From Agelaius tricolor (Eukaryota; Chordata; Aves; Passeriformes; Icteridae): a DNA stretch of 64,000 nucleotides. Both the position numbers and the translations under genes were made by a program. The notes beneath the pieces were generated by a model, which was given only the letters and a program-made list of their open reading frames with translations, did not search any database and was not told where the DNA came from. The DNA lies in assembly GCA_023055355.1 (NCBI GenBank), contig JALJCS010000035.1:1674001-1738000 (forward strand), read 5' to 3'. Of the stretch, positions 46,671-57,862 are shown piece by piece (position 1 is the stretch's first letter; each line of letters begins with the position of its first letter).

Positions 46671-47230
46671 GAAAAGCCTCCAGAGGGAGATGCCAGCCTG
46701 GCTCTGGCAGAAAAAGCCTCCAGAGGGAGATGCCAGCCTGGCTCTGGCAGAAAAAGCCTCCAGAGGGAGATGCCAGCCTGGCTCTGGCAGGAAAAGCCTC
46801 CAGAGGGAGATGCCAGCCTGGCTCCAGAGGGAAAAGCCTCCAGAGGGAGATGCCAGCCTGGCTCCAGAGGGAAAAGCCTCCAGAGGGAGATGCCAGCCTG
46901 GCTCTGGTAGGAAAAGCCTCCAGAGGGAGATGCCAGCCCGGCTCTGGCAGGAAAAGCCTCCAGAGGGAGATGCCAGCCTGGCTAAGGTAGGAAAAGCCTC
47001 CAGAGGGAGATGCCAGCCTGGCTAAGGTAGGAACAGCTTCCAGAGGGAGATGCCAGCCTGGCTCTGGCAGGAAAAGCCTCCAGGGGGAGATGCCAGCCTG
47101 GCTCTGGCAGGAAAAGCCTCCAGAGGGAGATGCCAGCCTGGCTCTGGTAGGAACAGCCTCCAGAGGGAGGTGCCAGCCTGGATCTGGTAGGAAAAGCCTC
47201 CAGAGGGAGATGCCAGCCTGGCTCAGCTCC
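46671..47230. repeat. 40-bp minisatellite, fourteen units without indels
   Basis: GAAAAGCCTC (or GAACAGCCTC, GAACAGCTTC) begins every 40 bp from 46671 to 47191, giving 14 units with no length change. Units share CAGAGGGAGATGCCAGCCTG and vary mainly in the GCTCTGGCAG, GCTCCAGAGG, GCTAAGGTAG or GCTCTGGTAG segment. All forward frames lack stops. The 221-aa minus frame is a by-product. Confidence 0.97.
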
Positions 47231-47414
47231 CCAGCTGTGCCCTGGCTCCCTGGGGCATCACAGAGCACAGCGAGGGCATCCAGGCACCACATCCATGCAC
47301 GGAGCTGCCCAGGAGGGAGGGTGAAATGGGAGCCTCCTCCAGCCAGGTCTCACCAGCTCTTGGAGATCTATTTCACACCCAAGAGAGCTCAGCTACCTTT
47401 GGAGGCATAAAATC
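47231..47414. other. Unique non-coding sequence
   Basis: Short GC-rich single-copy segment. Confidence 0.5.
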
Positions 47415-47770
47415 AGCAGGATGGCTTCTGTGGTATTGTTGGAAACAGAAAGGCTTAATAAAAGGCAAAATAACAAAACTCCTTACAGAGAAAAACCGAG
47501 CCAGGTACAAGAGGTTCTTGCTCCTGGTAAAACACCTCACAAAAACAATTAGTTTCTTTGTTCTCTTCTTTTTCTAGTAAATTGGTAAAAAAAACTTTAG
47601 TAAATTGCCTAAACGAAACTTTTTAGCTCCTGTCCAATTAGCTGTTCTTAAATTTAAAATAAAGTCCCCCAATGAAATGCCCTTTTCACCTAATCTAAGA
47701 GATAAACTTCCAAGCTTCTTTCCTTTTTAAAAAGGCAAAAATTAATTTTGTCACTCCACCAACAAAAAGC
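47415..47770 (-). mobile_element. Possible degenerate LTR or other retroelement, AT-rich
   Basis: AGGCTTAATAAAAGGC, TTCTTGCTCCTGGTAAAACA and a CCAATTAG-type segment recall LTR composition, but no second copy in the window and no clear ends were found. Confidence 0.3.
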
Positions 47771-47842
47771 ACATTCCTAGAGGAGGGGGTGCAGGGCTGG
47801 AGCCAGCAGCTCCCCACACAGCCCTGGGGCACTGCAGGAGGG

Positions 47843-48334
47843 TTTTGTATTTGTGGGGCTCCCAGGTGAAGGAAGGAATGATGAATCTGACTCTATGTTC
47901 TCAGAAGGCTAATTTATTATCTTATATTATTATCATAATAATATTATTATAATATCTTATTATATTATTATGATATTATTATGATATAATATATTATGAT
48001 ACTATATTATATTAAAGAATACTACACTAAAGTATACTAAAGAATACAGAAAGGATAATTACAGAAGGCTAAAAAGATAATAATGAAAACTCGTGACTCT
48101 TTCCAAAGTCCTGACACAGCTTGGCCTGGATTGATCAATAAGTCAAAACAATTCACATGAAACCAATGGAACAATCACCTGTGGGTAAACAATCTCCAAA
48201 CACATTCCACATGAGCACAACACAGGAGAAGCAAACGAGACAAGAATTGTTTTCCTTTTTCTCTGAGGCTTCTCAGCTTCCCAGGAGCAAAATCCTGGGC
48301 AAAGGGGATTTTTACAGAAAATGTGACAGTGACA
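47843..48334 (-). mobile_element. Solo LTR (family A-like), minus strand, with 6-bp target duplication
   Basis: GGAGGG lies at 47837-47842 and 48335-48340. The element is 492 bp. On minus it starts TGTCACTGTCACATTTTC, and AATAAA corresponds to TTTATT at 47913-47918. A TAT/ATA-rich expansion at 47915-48010 is peculiar to this copy. Confidence 0.93.
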
Positions 48335-48340
48335 GGAGGG

Positions 48341-50842
48341 CACTGCCCCATCCCAGGCTGCACCTGCCAGAGCCTGCAGGGTCCTTGCAGTGGAATTCCT
48401 GGCTTTATTGGAAATCATTTTGGTTTTAAAGGTCCTTTTTCTTCATGGGCTGCTCATGAAGAAAAGAGCAGCTTTGTACCTCTGTTTCAAAGCTCTGGAA
48501 CACTCCTGGCCCCATCACAGAGGCTGCAGACTGAAATGTGCTTGAAATACAAAATACAGTGGCACCTGTGCACTGACAGTGACATAACCAGTGGTGAAAC
48601 AGGAAAATTTCCCAAATTTCACCTGGACAGGCTGGAGAAATGCCAGTGGGAATCTCATGTGGTTGCACAAGACCAAGTGCAAGGCGCTGCTTGAAGATTG
48701 AGGCATCCCAGGTTTGGGATGAGCTCTGCAAAGTGAGGCAGAGCTCTCCCAGTGGTGCTGGCTCAGGGAGCTCTGGCACTGACTTTATTTACCTGTGCTT
48801 GCCTTGCTCACCTTCCCAGCCTCAGCCCAGCCCCATGGCACTGGTTTATTTACCTGTGCTTGCCTTGCTCACCTTCCCAGCCTCCCTCCATCCCCAAAGG
48901 GCCCTGCAGGCTCTCAGGGAGGAGGTTTGGAACCTGCTCCCCATTCCAGGGAACACCTGAGCCTGCCAGCAGCACTCTCTGTGTCCTGTCCCATCATGGT
49001 CCAGCCCCCCAGCCTGCCCCAGGACAAGCTCAGCCCCATCCCCCTGAGAGCCTCAGCACCTCATCTCCACCCCAGGAGCACTCAGGGAAAGGGGAAGGGA
49101 CAAAACAGAGCAGGAGGGGTGTTCAGGATTCTCAGGGATACCTTAGGAGCAGATAAATAACTTAACAGCAGATAAATATATAAATATATAATAATATATT
49201 TATATATATAATAATATATAAATATATAAATATATAATAAATAACAGCATATAAATACATTTGGCTTTCTGGGGCCAAAGGAAGAAAACCAATTCATGAG
49301 CTCTGAAGTTGCCTGCAGTCCTCCAGGAGCAGCAATTGGCCTTTCCTGGCTCCCTTTCCCTGCCTGGTTTTCCCACAAGTTCTCTGCCACTTTCTGTGCT
49401 AAAGGCTGAGGTTGATGCCAAACCTCATGTCTGCTGCAGTGCATTTCACAGCCAGAGGTTGGGGGTTTGACTCCTCAGGTGGTGAGTTCTCTGCATTATT
49501 GTCAGGGAACGTTGTGGTTTCCATTTTTTCCAGTCTTAGGAAATTTTGGGGCCTGCAGAAAATGGAAACTAAATTTGCTAGACCAAAAAATTCTGGTTTT
49601 TATTTTTTTTTTCCTAGCAGAATAATCACCATATAAAATACACCAGTGACAGTCTCCCAGCTAGGCACTGCATGGGTTCAGCACATTAGGGAACAGCCTT
49701 AGGGCAGGATTTGGATCTCTGCTTCTCCCTGGAGCTCTGAATGCCCTGTAAGACATTGCCCCATGCAGTCAACACAGCAATAATTAATACAATTTACAAA
49801 AAGCTGGGTCCTGGGAGCACTGCTGGTGCTGCTGTAGTGATGGTGCTGGCCATGACAGGAGAGACCTTGGTAGAAATAGCACTGCTGATTGGATGAATGG
49901 GATTAAATCTGAGTTTGAGCTGATCTTGGAGTGCTGGGAATTGGCTGTGACACCTCAGCATGAACCATGCCCGTGGGGAGTGGGCTCCTGCTCCAGACTG
50001 GGAGTGCAGCAGCTGGGAACCACGGGCAAGAGTGGAGAGCATGGGTTTATCATGAGTCCAACCCATCTCAGTCACAGAGAAAGGGACAAGTGCAATGCCA
50101 GGATGTCCCAGGATGGCTCCTGCATGAATGGCAGGAAAAACTGATGGCAGGAGAGACCATGGCTGGAAAAGTGCATGGAGATCCTGCTGCCTGCTTCAGG
50201 AGAGACACAGTCATTGCTCTCTGGACATAAATCTGGGGAAAATTCCAGGCATTGAGAAGATCTGTTCTTGACTCTTTAAGCTAAAGATCTTTGCTGGCAG
50301 AAGAACAAATGGGTATAAACTGGTTGTTATGAATTCAACCTGAAAGTGAGGAAATACAGTCAGGAGTGAGGTAGAGGAACATCCTTCCCTCCAAACAGAG
50401 GAGGCTGCTCCAATCCCTGACAGTGGAGACCACGGCCTGGAGAACAGGAGCACATTGCTGTGTGCAGGGCAGCTCCAGCTCAATTTGCAGAAGCAGCCCC
50501 GTGTCTGGCTCATCTGGGCACAGGGGATTACCAGGAGCTGAGGACAGCTGAAGCAAAGGCTCTGCTTATCAGCCCTTGCTCTGAAATGCTGTGTTTGTTT
50601 TGCTCAGTCTCTGGTCTCCCAGCACACTCTGAAGTCCAGTTTTCTCCAGAGCAGGAGCTGCTGGGTGCTGAGGAGAGACAGTGTGCAGCCAGAGGGACAG
50701 ACTTGGCTCAGTGCTGACATTCTAGCCCTCCATGCCTCAAAAGCAGCAAGTGGTGGCTCAGAGTTAATTTCTGCACCTCACAGGCACACAGGGGTCCTTG
50801 GCAGGGCACACAGGGTGTGTGTGCCAGATGCAGCTCCTGCAG
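48341..50842. other. Unique sequence with small duplications and AT runs
   Basis: A 61-bp-period duplication (TTTATTTACCTGTGCTTGCC at 48784 and 48845) and a TATAAATA-type run at 49171-49245 are present. The rest is single-copy. GGGTTTGACTCC at 49460-49475 was considered and rejected as a tRNA remnant. Confidence 0.5.
48784..48885. repeat. Tandem duplication, 61-bp spacing
   Basis: The block from TTTATTTACCTGTGCTTGCC to CTTCCCAGCCTC is present at 48784-48824 and 48845-48885. Confidence 0.9.
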
Positions 50843-51129
50843 CTGGGCATCCTGGGCATCCCTGGGCATTCTGGGCATCCCAGGGTATCCCCTGGTCATC
50901 CCTGGGTATCCCCTGGGCATCCTGGGCATCCCTGGCCATCCTGGGCATCCTGGGCATCCCCTGGCCAACCTGGCCATCCCTGGGTATCCTGACCATCCTG
51001 GGCATCCCCTGGGCATCCCTGCACATCCTGGGTATCCCCTGGGCATCCCCTGGGCATCCCTGGGCATCCCTGGGCATCCCTGCGCATCCTGGGCATCCCC
51101 TGGGCATCCTGGGCATTCCTGGGCAGCCC
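50843..51129. repeat. 10-bp minisatellite (CTGGGCATCC)n
   Basis: About 28 decamers of CTGGGCATCC with CTGGGTATCC, CTGGCCATCC and CTGACCATCC variants and occasional extra C. It gives PGHPGHPW-like frames on plus and DAQGCPGMPR-like frames on minus, none of them genes. Confidence 0.96.
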
Positions 51130-51966
51130 AGGGAACCTGAGCTTCACCTCCAGAGTGTGCAGAGGGCTCAGCCACAGGCTCAGCAATGGATAGAGGGAGA
51201 GACAAGCACAAGGGAGCTCAGTAAATCCCCCTTATCACACATCTGGAGCAGGGGGAAAGAAGGATGTGCTTGTGACACATCAGTGCAGGGTAGTGACAGC
51301 TTCTCTCACGCTGAGGAGCTTTTAACCCCCCTCTCCTGGTGGGACCCAGCAAGTCTCCTCACACAAGCACTTGGCAAGGGAGCCAGGCATCCAGCTGCTC
51401 CCCCAGAGCTCTGCCAACGTGCCCCTCTCAGCTCTCTCAGCAGAGAGCTGAACCCACTCTCCCTGCACTTGGCTCTTTGCTCTGCTCACATCGTGTGACT
51501 GACAGCTTAAATCATCTGCCATTGTTCCTGCTCCCTGCCTGCGTGGCTTTTCAACAGGACACCCAAAAATACACTCTGCTCGGGCTTTTCAGAGCAGTAT
51601 TCACTTGGGGTTGAGTGTGCACGTTTGTGCCTTGCAGCCACTTGTCCCAGCGAGGAGCAGCCGTGCAGGGCTCGCCAGGAGCCCCAGCCCTGCCAGCAAT
51701 CCCAGCGAGCTGGACACCACGCCAGGCTGAGCACACAGCCTGGCACAGCTCCTCTCCTCCCTCTCTCACTGCCTCTGGGGGTGCTGAGCAACTGCTCTGA
51801 GCACCAGGGGATGAAGCACTCCCCAAAACCTGAGCTGGTTTGTTTAGGAGCTGTGTGATCGCTGCTAGCAGCACATCTCCCCATGGCTGGAGGGTTGCTG
51901 TGGGCTTTCTGCTGCCATGACAGCTCCTGTCACTGTAGTGTCACCTCTGAGACACAGCTCCTCACC
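51130..51966. other. Unique non-coding sequence
   Basis: Single-copy GC-rich DNA. No gene recognised. Confidence 0.55.
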
Positions 51967-52386
51967 TGTCATCGTTTGGGAAGGTTTATTAAACCTTATC
52001 AAAAATACAACAGAAGACTGGATAAAGAAAAAAGGTTACAGCACTGGGAGCAAAAGATTTTCCTCACCATGTGCTCAGCTACACAACAGAGGGTTTTTGT
52101 CCTTCTTAACCCTTTAACCCCTCCCAAAGTTCTGGCCATCAACTCCTTCTTCATTGTCCAGTGGTGGAGATCTCTTCCTCAAATCCTGACTGGAGGTCAG
52201 TGCCACCATAGTGACAATCTGACCCTCCCAGATGTCCCATGATAACCATGTGAGGGGGTACAACATAACTATAAACCTATAAACCTATAGATTTATAGTT
52301 GTGTTGTACTCCCTCCTTAACCTATATACATGATATTTGTCCATTAATTGTGAGAGTCAATCATTGCATTACTCATCTATCACACA
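51967..52386 (-). mobile_element. Solo LTR (family X), minus strand, containing a long hairpin
   Basis: On minus it starts near TGTGATAGATGAGTAATGCA and ends with AATAAACC (TTTATT on plus at 51985-51990) and then ...GATGACA. It matches the split LTR at 19647-20923 at both ends. A target duplication is not clear. The U3 part carries the inverted repeat at 52252-52315. Confidence 0.75.
52252..52315. repeat. 24-bp-arm inverted repeat within an LTR
   Basis: Arms 52252-52275 and 52292-52315 pair along their full length with a 16-nt loop. The only two non-Watson-Crick positions are 52257/52310 (G-T) and 52266/52301 (T-G), which become G-U wobble pairs in a plus-strand transcript. The loop region carries a CTATAAAC direct repeat. 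Confidence 0.93.
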
Positions 52387-52720
52387 TCCCCTGACACTGC
52401 CTCCACACCTCTTTCCTCTGGGCTGCCAAGCAGAGGTGGAAATCACGGATTTAGCAAAGCATTCATGGTCATGACTGTCAGATTTCTGCATGCAGGGTGC
52501 CCAGCACACAGGAGACACCACACACTGGCTGCTGCAGCACCTCCAGAGGGCAGAGTGCCCCAGCTCATCCCACTCACAGCTGGAGGGGGCAAAAAGGGCC
52601 TGGGTGGAAGGTGAAGTCATGGGGCAGTGACACAGCAAAGTATTGGAATAATTACCAATAGAGCTGGATGGGACGTGCCTGAGCTTGTCTGGCATTGCTG
52701 CTGAACCAAACAGCGGCAAC
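52387..52720. other. Unique non-coding sequence
   Basis: Single-copy. Nothing recognised. Confidence 0.55.
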
Positions 52721-52960
52721 TGTGGTGTTTCACCCCACAGACACTTTTGGGTGTGTGGTGTTTCACCCCACAGACACTTTTGCCTGGCTGGGTGTGTGGT
52801 GTTTCACCCCACAGACACTTTTGCCTGGCTGGGTGTGTGGTGTTTCACCCCACAGACACTTTTGGCTGCCTGGGTGTGTGGTGTTTCACCCCACAGACAC
52901 TTTGGGCTGCCTGGGTGTGTGGTGTTTCACCCCACAGACACTTTTGCCTGCCTGGGTGCT
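52721..52960. repeat. 41-bp minisatellite, six units
   Basis: TGTGGTGTTTCACCCCACAG starts at 52721, 52754, 52795, 52836, 52877 and 52918. The first unit is 33 bp and the rest are 41 bp. The 41-bp period rotates the frame, and all three plus frames lack stops. Confidence 0.96.
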
Positions 52961-53079
52961 GCAGTTGGCACGTGGGGACAAGTCCAGGCCTGCAGGAGCT
53001 CTGGTGGTGCTGGGATGGAGCTTCCCCCCATAACAGGGGCTGCTCCTCAGGTTTCCCTCTGTGGAGAAGCTTTGAGGGG

Positions 53080-53473
53080 ATGGTGAAGGAAAGGAGTCGG
53101 TTCTGATGGAGGCTTTGGATCCAGAGCTTTATTCTGGCCCTCAGGCCTCTGAATGCAGCACCAGCTCCAACAGAACTCCCTGAGCCCGTGGCTGCTGCTC
53201 CTTTAACCTCGGGGAGAGGGGCAGGGAAGGGGCAGGGAGGCACCAAGCAGGGACAGGAGGGGAGGGACAAAGGACACCTGGATGGCCCAATGCCCCCCAG
53301 GGGTAGAGGGCATCCTTTGAATCTGCCCAATCACTCGACCCCTTCTGGAATTCCAGGAGTGACAGACAGTGCTGGGAGGGGAAAGGAGAGGTGACTGACA
53401 CACCTGGCAGGGAATTATCAGGGCAGGGACCCGAGGTTCTGAGGTAAACCCTGAAATCACAACGCAACAGCAA
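53080..53473 (-). mobile_element. Probable solo LTR, minus strand
   Basis: On minus it starts TGTTGCGTTGTGATTTCAGG (plus end near 53470). Near the other end it carries AGAATAAAGCTCTGGATCC, a poly(A) signal in a retroviral R-like context. The target duplication is not clear and the plus-side edge is approximate. Confidence 0.55.
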
Positions 53474-54747
53474 AGGGAGTGCCAGGAGCCCTGCTCCTCT
53501 CACCCATCATTTTCATTTGGAAACGTTCCAGTCTGTGTCTCCTGAGGCTTCAGGGAGCAGGGGCTGGTCCCTGCAGCAGCTCTGGGTCCTGGCAGGGAGA
53601 ACAGGGAGCCTTTGCATAGACTCAGACTGGTGATCAATCCTGCTTGGTGCTCAGTGGTGTGCTGATGGTCCAGGTGTGGCACAGAGCTCCTCTGCAGGCA
53701 TGGAAAGGAAGCAGAGCAGTGCTGACTTTCCAAGGAAATGCTGTGTGAGTTCCTGGGAATTGCTGTGGAACATCCTCAGGACAGGCTCTGCTCAGAGGGA
53801 GTGCAGAGACAGGACAGGCACGGGCTGGCAAGGGAACCACCAACACCTGCAACAGCATAGCCAGGGACAAGAAACCCATCTCAGCATCTTCCTGGAGCAG
53901 GATGGAGTGCCTGGACAGCAGTTTTCACTGGTGGATGTCTCCTAACTCAGAATTTGACCTTGAGATGGGTTTGAGCCAGCAAGGCTTTGGGGGAGTGAGG
54001 AGGGCAGGGAAGCACAGAGCCCTGGGCACACCGTGGGTGCAGCTCTGTGAGGGTCACTGCCCTTGGCAGCCGCTTGTGCCTGCCCTCCTGGTGGCCTGGC
54101 AGCAGCCTGCACTCACCCCTGGGATCAGGGCTGAGGCCTGGCTCAGCTGCTGGGGCTCACCCTGCCCACCCTGCTGCGTGTCCGTGATGCTGCTGCACGC
54201 AGGGGACAGCATGTGCAGAGCAGGGCCAGCAGGGACAGGGCAAAGCTGCCCTTTAGCAGGAGCTACAGCAGCAGGTGGGGCTGGGCTGCCTCTGCCAGCA
54301 TGGGATGTCCCAGCAGCTGCTGCACAGAGAGCTGGAAGAGGGGCTGTGAGTCCCCACTTGAGCCACTGTGGCATTTCCCTTGGCAGCCTGGGCTGACAGG
54401 GCTCCCCCTGCCCATTCCCAGGTGCTCAGGGGATCAGCACCTTGCAAACCCTGCCTGTGTTTGCAATCTGCTGAGGCAGGTTTCATTGGCAGAAGATTCA
54501 GGGCAGGCTTTGTAGCCTGGGGCATTCAGACAGGTGATTCTGTACCCCTGACACATCCACGCTGCTGGGGTGGGTGAGCAGCACCTCTTGGAAACTCGAG
54601 GGCAGAGCAGTGCTAGGTCAGTGGTTGGGTTTTACTGGAGACAAGGAGAGATCCTGGTGTCAAATCACCTCTGAAGGGAATTCAATCATCTCTTTCCTGA
54701 GAGTGCATCACTCCCCCTGGTGAGAGGGAAGGTCCTGAGGACTTTGG

Positions 54748-54784
54748 ATTCTGCACATCATCAGAGCAGGATGATGTGCAGAAT
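54748..54784. repeat. Perfect 15-bp inverted repeat with 7-nt loop
   Basis: ATTCTGCACATCATC (54748-54762), loop AGAGCAG, then GATGATGTGCAGAAT (54770-54784). No mismatches. Pairing stops abruptly at both outer ends. Confidence 0.97.
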
Positions 54785-55883
54785 GACCCATCTCAGAGCA
54801 GGAGATTATCTCAAATAAAGCCATAAACATTATCTCAAATAAAGTTCAATGTGAGGTGGAGTGGAAATCAGCAGACATTGCAAACAAGATGCCCTTCTCC
54901 TTGGCACCATCCAGGAGGAGCTTTTTTGCTTCTGTCGAGTTTTTCAGCATCCACTTTTCATCCTGTCTCATTTTTCCTCCTCCTCATTCTCCCTGGCGAT
55001 TCACTTAGCACATTCTTTAGGTGGCATTTTTGTCACTTGCTTCCACCTTTGAGCACACACACACACACAAACACACACTCAAACCAGGGTTAGTAATAAA
55101 TAAAACTATTCCTTTCAAAACAGAAACTCATTCTTGTCAAGATTCCCATCTATAAATACCTCTGAAAAGGACAAGAAAGTTTAGCTTGGCATGGAAATGT
55201 GGGTACCATGAGGAATGCCATTTTTCAGTGCTACCAGAAGGGGCCCTGCAGTAGATGCATGCCATGGACTCAAACCTCCTGCCCAGAGTACGTGCCTCTC
55301 CTGTGCCTGCCCGTGCTCTCTGACCCACACATTGGGCATGCCTGGGAAGCAAAACTCTGCAGAAAGCTGCAGGGAGCTCCAGGCAGTCGGACTGGACAGG
55401 CAACAGCTCACAAATTCCAGAAAAATGCCTTCTAGAGTGAGGTAACAAGAGCAGGAGTCAGACCGTGACGAGGGACACCCCCGTGCAGAGGAATTTCCCA
55501 TCTCAGGAGATGGAGGGGCAGCAGGCCAAGAAGGGACTTGCTGGGGAGGGACTTCCCTGAGCTGGCAGGGGACAAAGGCAGGTTCCTGAGCCTCTGTGCC
55601 AGCCACTGCTTTCTCCTAAAGCATTTCCCAGCTGGAGGTGCCCCTGTGGCCCCACACATCTGCAGTGACTCTTGGCTGCTTTCTGATCTGCCCTCCAGCA
55701 GCCCCTGCCTTCTCCAGGGCAAGGCCAATTCTTCTTGCACCATTGCTGGAATTTCCTGCTCTCCACACGTGGATTCATCCCTCCCCACAGCACATCCACC
55801 TCTCAGAGCCCTCCCCAGCCCTGCAGGACCAGGCTGGAGGGCTCAGGACATGGCTGGCTGCTGGGGCTGTGTTTGTGAAGGGC

Positions 55884-56005
55884 CAGTGTCTCTCTGGCTG
55901 GCTGATACAGCTCCCACAGGCACCTGGATACCCCCAAATCATGTCAGTGTCTCTCTGGCTGGCTGATACAGCTCCCACAGGCACCTGGATACCCCCAAAC
56001 CACGT
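55884..56005. repeat. 61-bp tandem duplication
   Basis: CAGTGTCTCTCTGGCTGGCT starts at 55884 and 55945. The copies differ only near CCCAAATCATGT versus CCCAAACCACGT. Confidence 0.93.
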
Positions 56006-56799
56006 GTGAACAGCAGGAGTTCACCCAGCTCTGCTCCTCCAAAGGACTCCCCCTTGCCCAGGTGGCTGCCCTGGTGCCCCTGTGTCCCTGGCACAGCTCA
56101 GGGGCACAGAGCAGAATGCCAAGGGCTCTGTCTCCCCCTGCACTCCAGACACCACACTGGGGTCTGTGCTAGCCCCTCCTCCCTCTTATCAGCCCTAGGG
56201 AAGGACCCCATCTGTGGGGGCTGTGGGGAAGCTGATAGTGAGGCCCTTAGGTCAGGCCATTTCTGAACAAAGCCCCCTATCTCAACTCAAAAATCCTTTC
56301 CCATTCTGGGCTCTGAAGCCATGTCAGAGAGTCTGGGCACTCTGGGCAGGAGACACATTTGGCTAATCTCTGGCTGTGGCTGGCTGCTCAGAGCACAGCT
56401 GACACCTGTCAAAGTGATAGCAGAGGTGGCTTCCCAGAGAGGCCTGTCCCCCAAACCCTCCCAGGCTCAGGGCAAGCAGGAGCCAGCAGCCCTTACCCCT
56501 TATCTCCCACTCTGCTGAGAGGAACCTGAGGTGTGTGAAGGCAGCTTTATCTCCCAAAGTGACAAAATGACTCCAATAAATAAGCTACCGGGCTGGGGAA
56601 GGCCCCAGATGTGTTTCTGGGACGTGTTTTGAACCAGCACAGCTCAGCACTGAGCTGAGAGGAGCTGATGGAGGAGTGGAGTGTCCTGCCAGTGCAACCC
56701 TTCCTCACAGCCCACAGAGCACAGCAGGACCAGGGCACAGAGCCAAAGTGGCCCCATGGAAGGCAGGGTGACACAGGCTCATCCAGAAGATGGCACAAA

Positions 56800-57862
56800 G
56801 GTGTTGGTCAGGAAGATGAGCCTGGAGGGGTCACCCAGACAACTCTCACCTTTCCTTTTTGATCAAAACCCATCTGCCCCTCCTGTCTTAAGCATGAGAA
56901 CCAGCCAGGTGTCCCATGAGAAGGAAAAGCTCCACCACACACCTCTGTGTGGTGGGACAGGGATGGACAGGGATATGGGCCTTGCTGAGCTGCTCTCCAG
57001 GCCCTGCACTGGGAAGGTCAGGAAGATGAACCTGGAGGTGCCACCCTGACAACTCTCACCTTTCCTTTTTGGTCAAACCCCATCTGCTCCTCCTGTCTTA
57101 AGCATGAGAACCATCCAGGTGTCCCATCAGAAGGAAAGGCTCCACCACACATTTCTGGACAGGTATGTGGGGTTGCTCTCTAGGACCTGCCCTGGGAGGG
57201 TGAGGAAGATGAGCCTGGAGATGTCACTCAGACAACTCTCACTTATTTTCTTTTTGATCAAACCCCATCTGCTCCTCCTGTCTTAAGCATTAGAAGCAGC
57301 CAGGTGTCCCATGAGAGGGAGTCTCCACCACACACCTCTGTGTGGTGGGACAGGGATGGACAGGGATGTGGGCCTTGCTGAGCTGCTCTCCAGGCCCTGC
57401 ACTGGGAAGGTCAGGAAGATGAGCCTGGAGATGTCACCCAGACAACTCTCACCTTTCCGTTTTGGTCAAACCCTGTCACCCAGACAACTCTCACCTATTT
57501 TCTTTTTGATCAAACCCCATCTGCTCCTCCTGTCTCTTAAGCATGAGAACCAGCCAGGTGTCCCATCAGAAGGAAAGGCTCCACCACACACCTCTGGGCA
57601 GAGATTTGGGGTTGCTGAGCTGCTCTCCAAGGCCTGCACTGGGAAGGCCAGGAAGATGAGCCTGGAGGTGCCACCCTGACAACTCTCACCTCTCTTTTTT
57701 GGTCAAACCCCATCTGCTCCTCCTGTCCTGAGCATGAGAGCTATTCAGGTGTCCCATCAGAAAGAAAGGCTCCACCACACACCTCTGGGCAGAGATTTGG
57801 GGTTGCTGAGCTGCTCTCCAGGCCCTGCCCTGGGCGGGTGATGAACGTCAGCCTGCAGAGGA
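56800..57862. repeat. Tandem repeat of about 0.2 kb, five to six units
   Basis: GGTCAGGAAGATGAGCCTGG (or near variants) starts near 56808, 57017, 57198, 57410 and 57647, with a degenerate sixth near 57836. Units include ACAACTCTCACCTTTCC, CCCCATCTGCTCCTCCTGTC and GCTCCACCACACACCTCTG. Length varies (about 181-237 bp) through an internal deletion and a nested duplication at 57470-57510. Frames of 122 aa are by-products. Confidence 0.93.

Larger units (their letters stand above)
53474..56799. other. Unique sequence with a perfect hairpin and small duplications
   Basis: Contents include the hairpin at 54748-54784, a 24-bp duplication at 54805-54844 (ATTATCTCAAATAAAG), a CA-rich run at 55053-55079 and a 61-bp duplication at 55884-56005. 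Open frames to 164 aa lack domain signatures. Confidence 0.5.

Noticed and set aside
46671..47230. CRISPR-like regular repeat
   Set aside because: Direct tandem units with no unique spacers, in a vertebrate context.
47415..47770. Confident LTR call
   Set aside because: No second copy, ends or target duplication found, so it is kept only as a low-confidence feature.
49440..49490. tRNA-like B-box (GGGTTTGACTCC)
   Set aside because: No matching A-box or acceptor stem upstream at the right distance.
50665..51498. 277-aa plus and 167-aa minus frames
   Set aside because: Built across the CTGGGCATCC decamer array; no domain.
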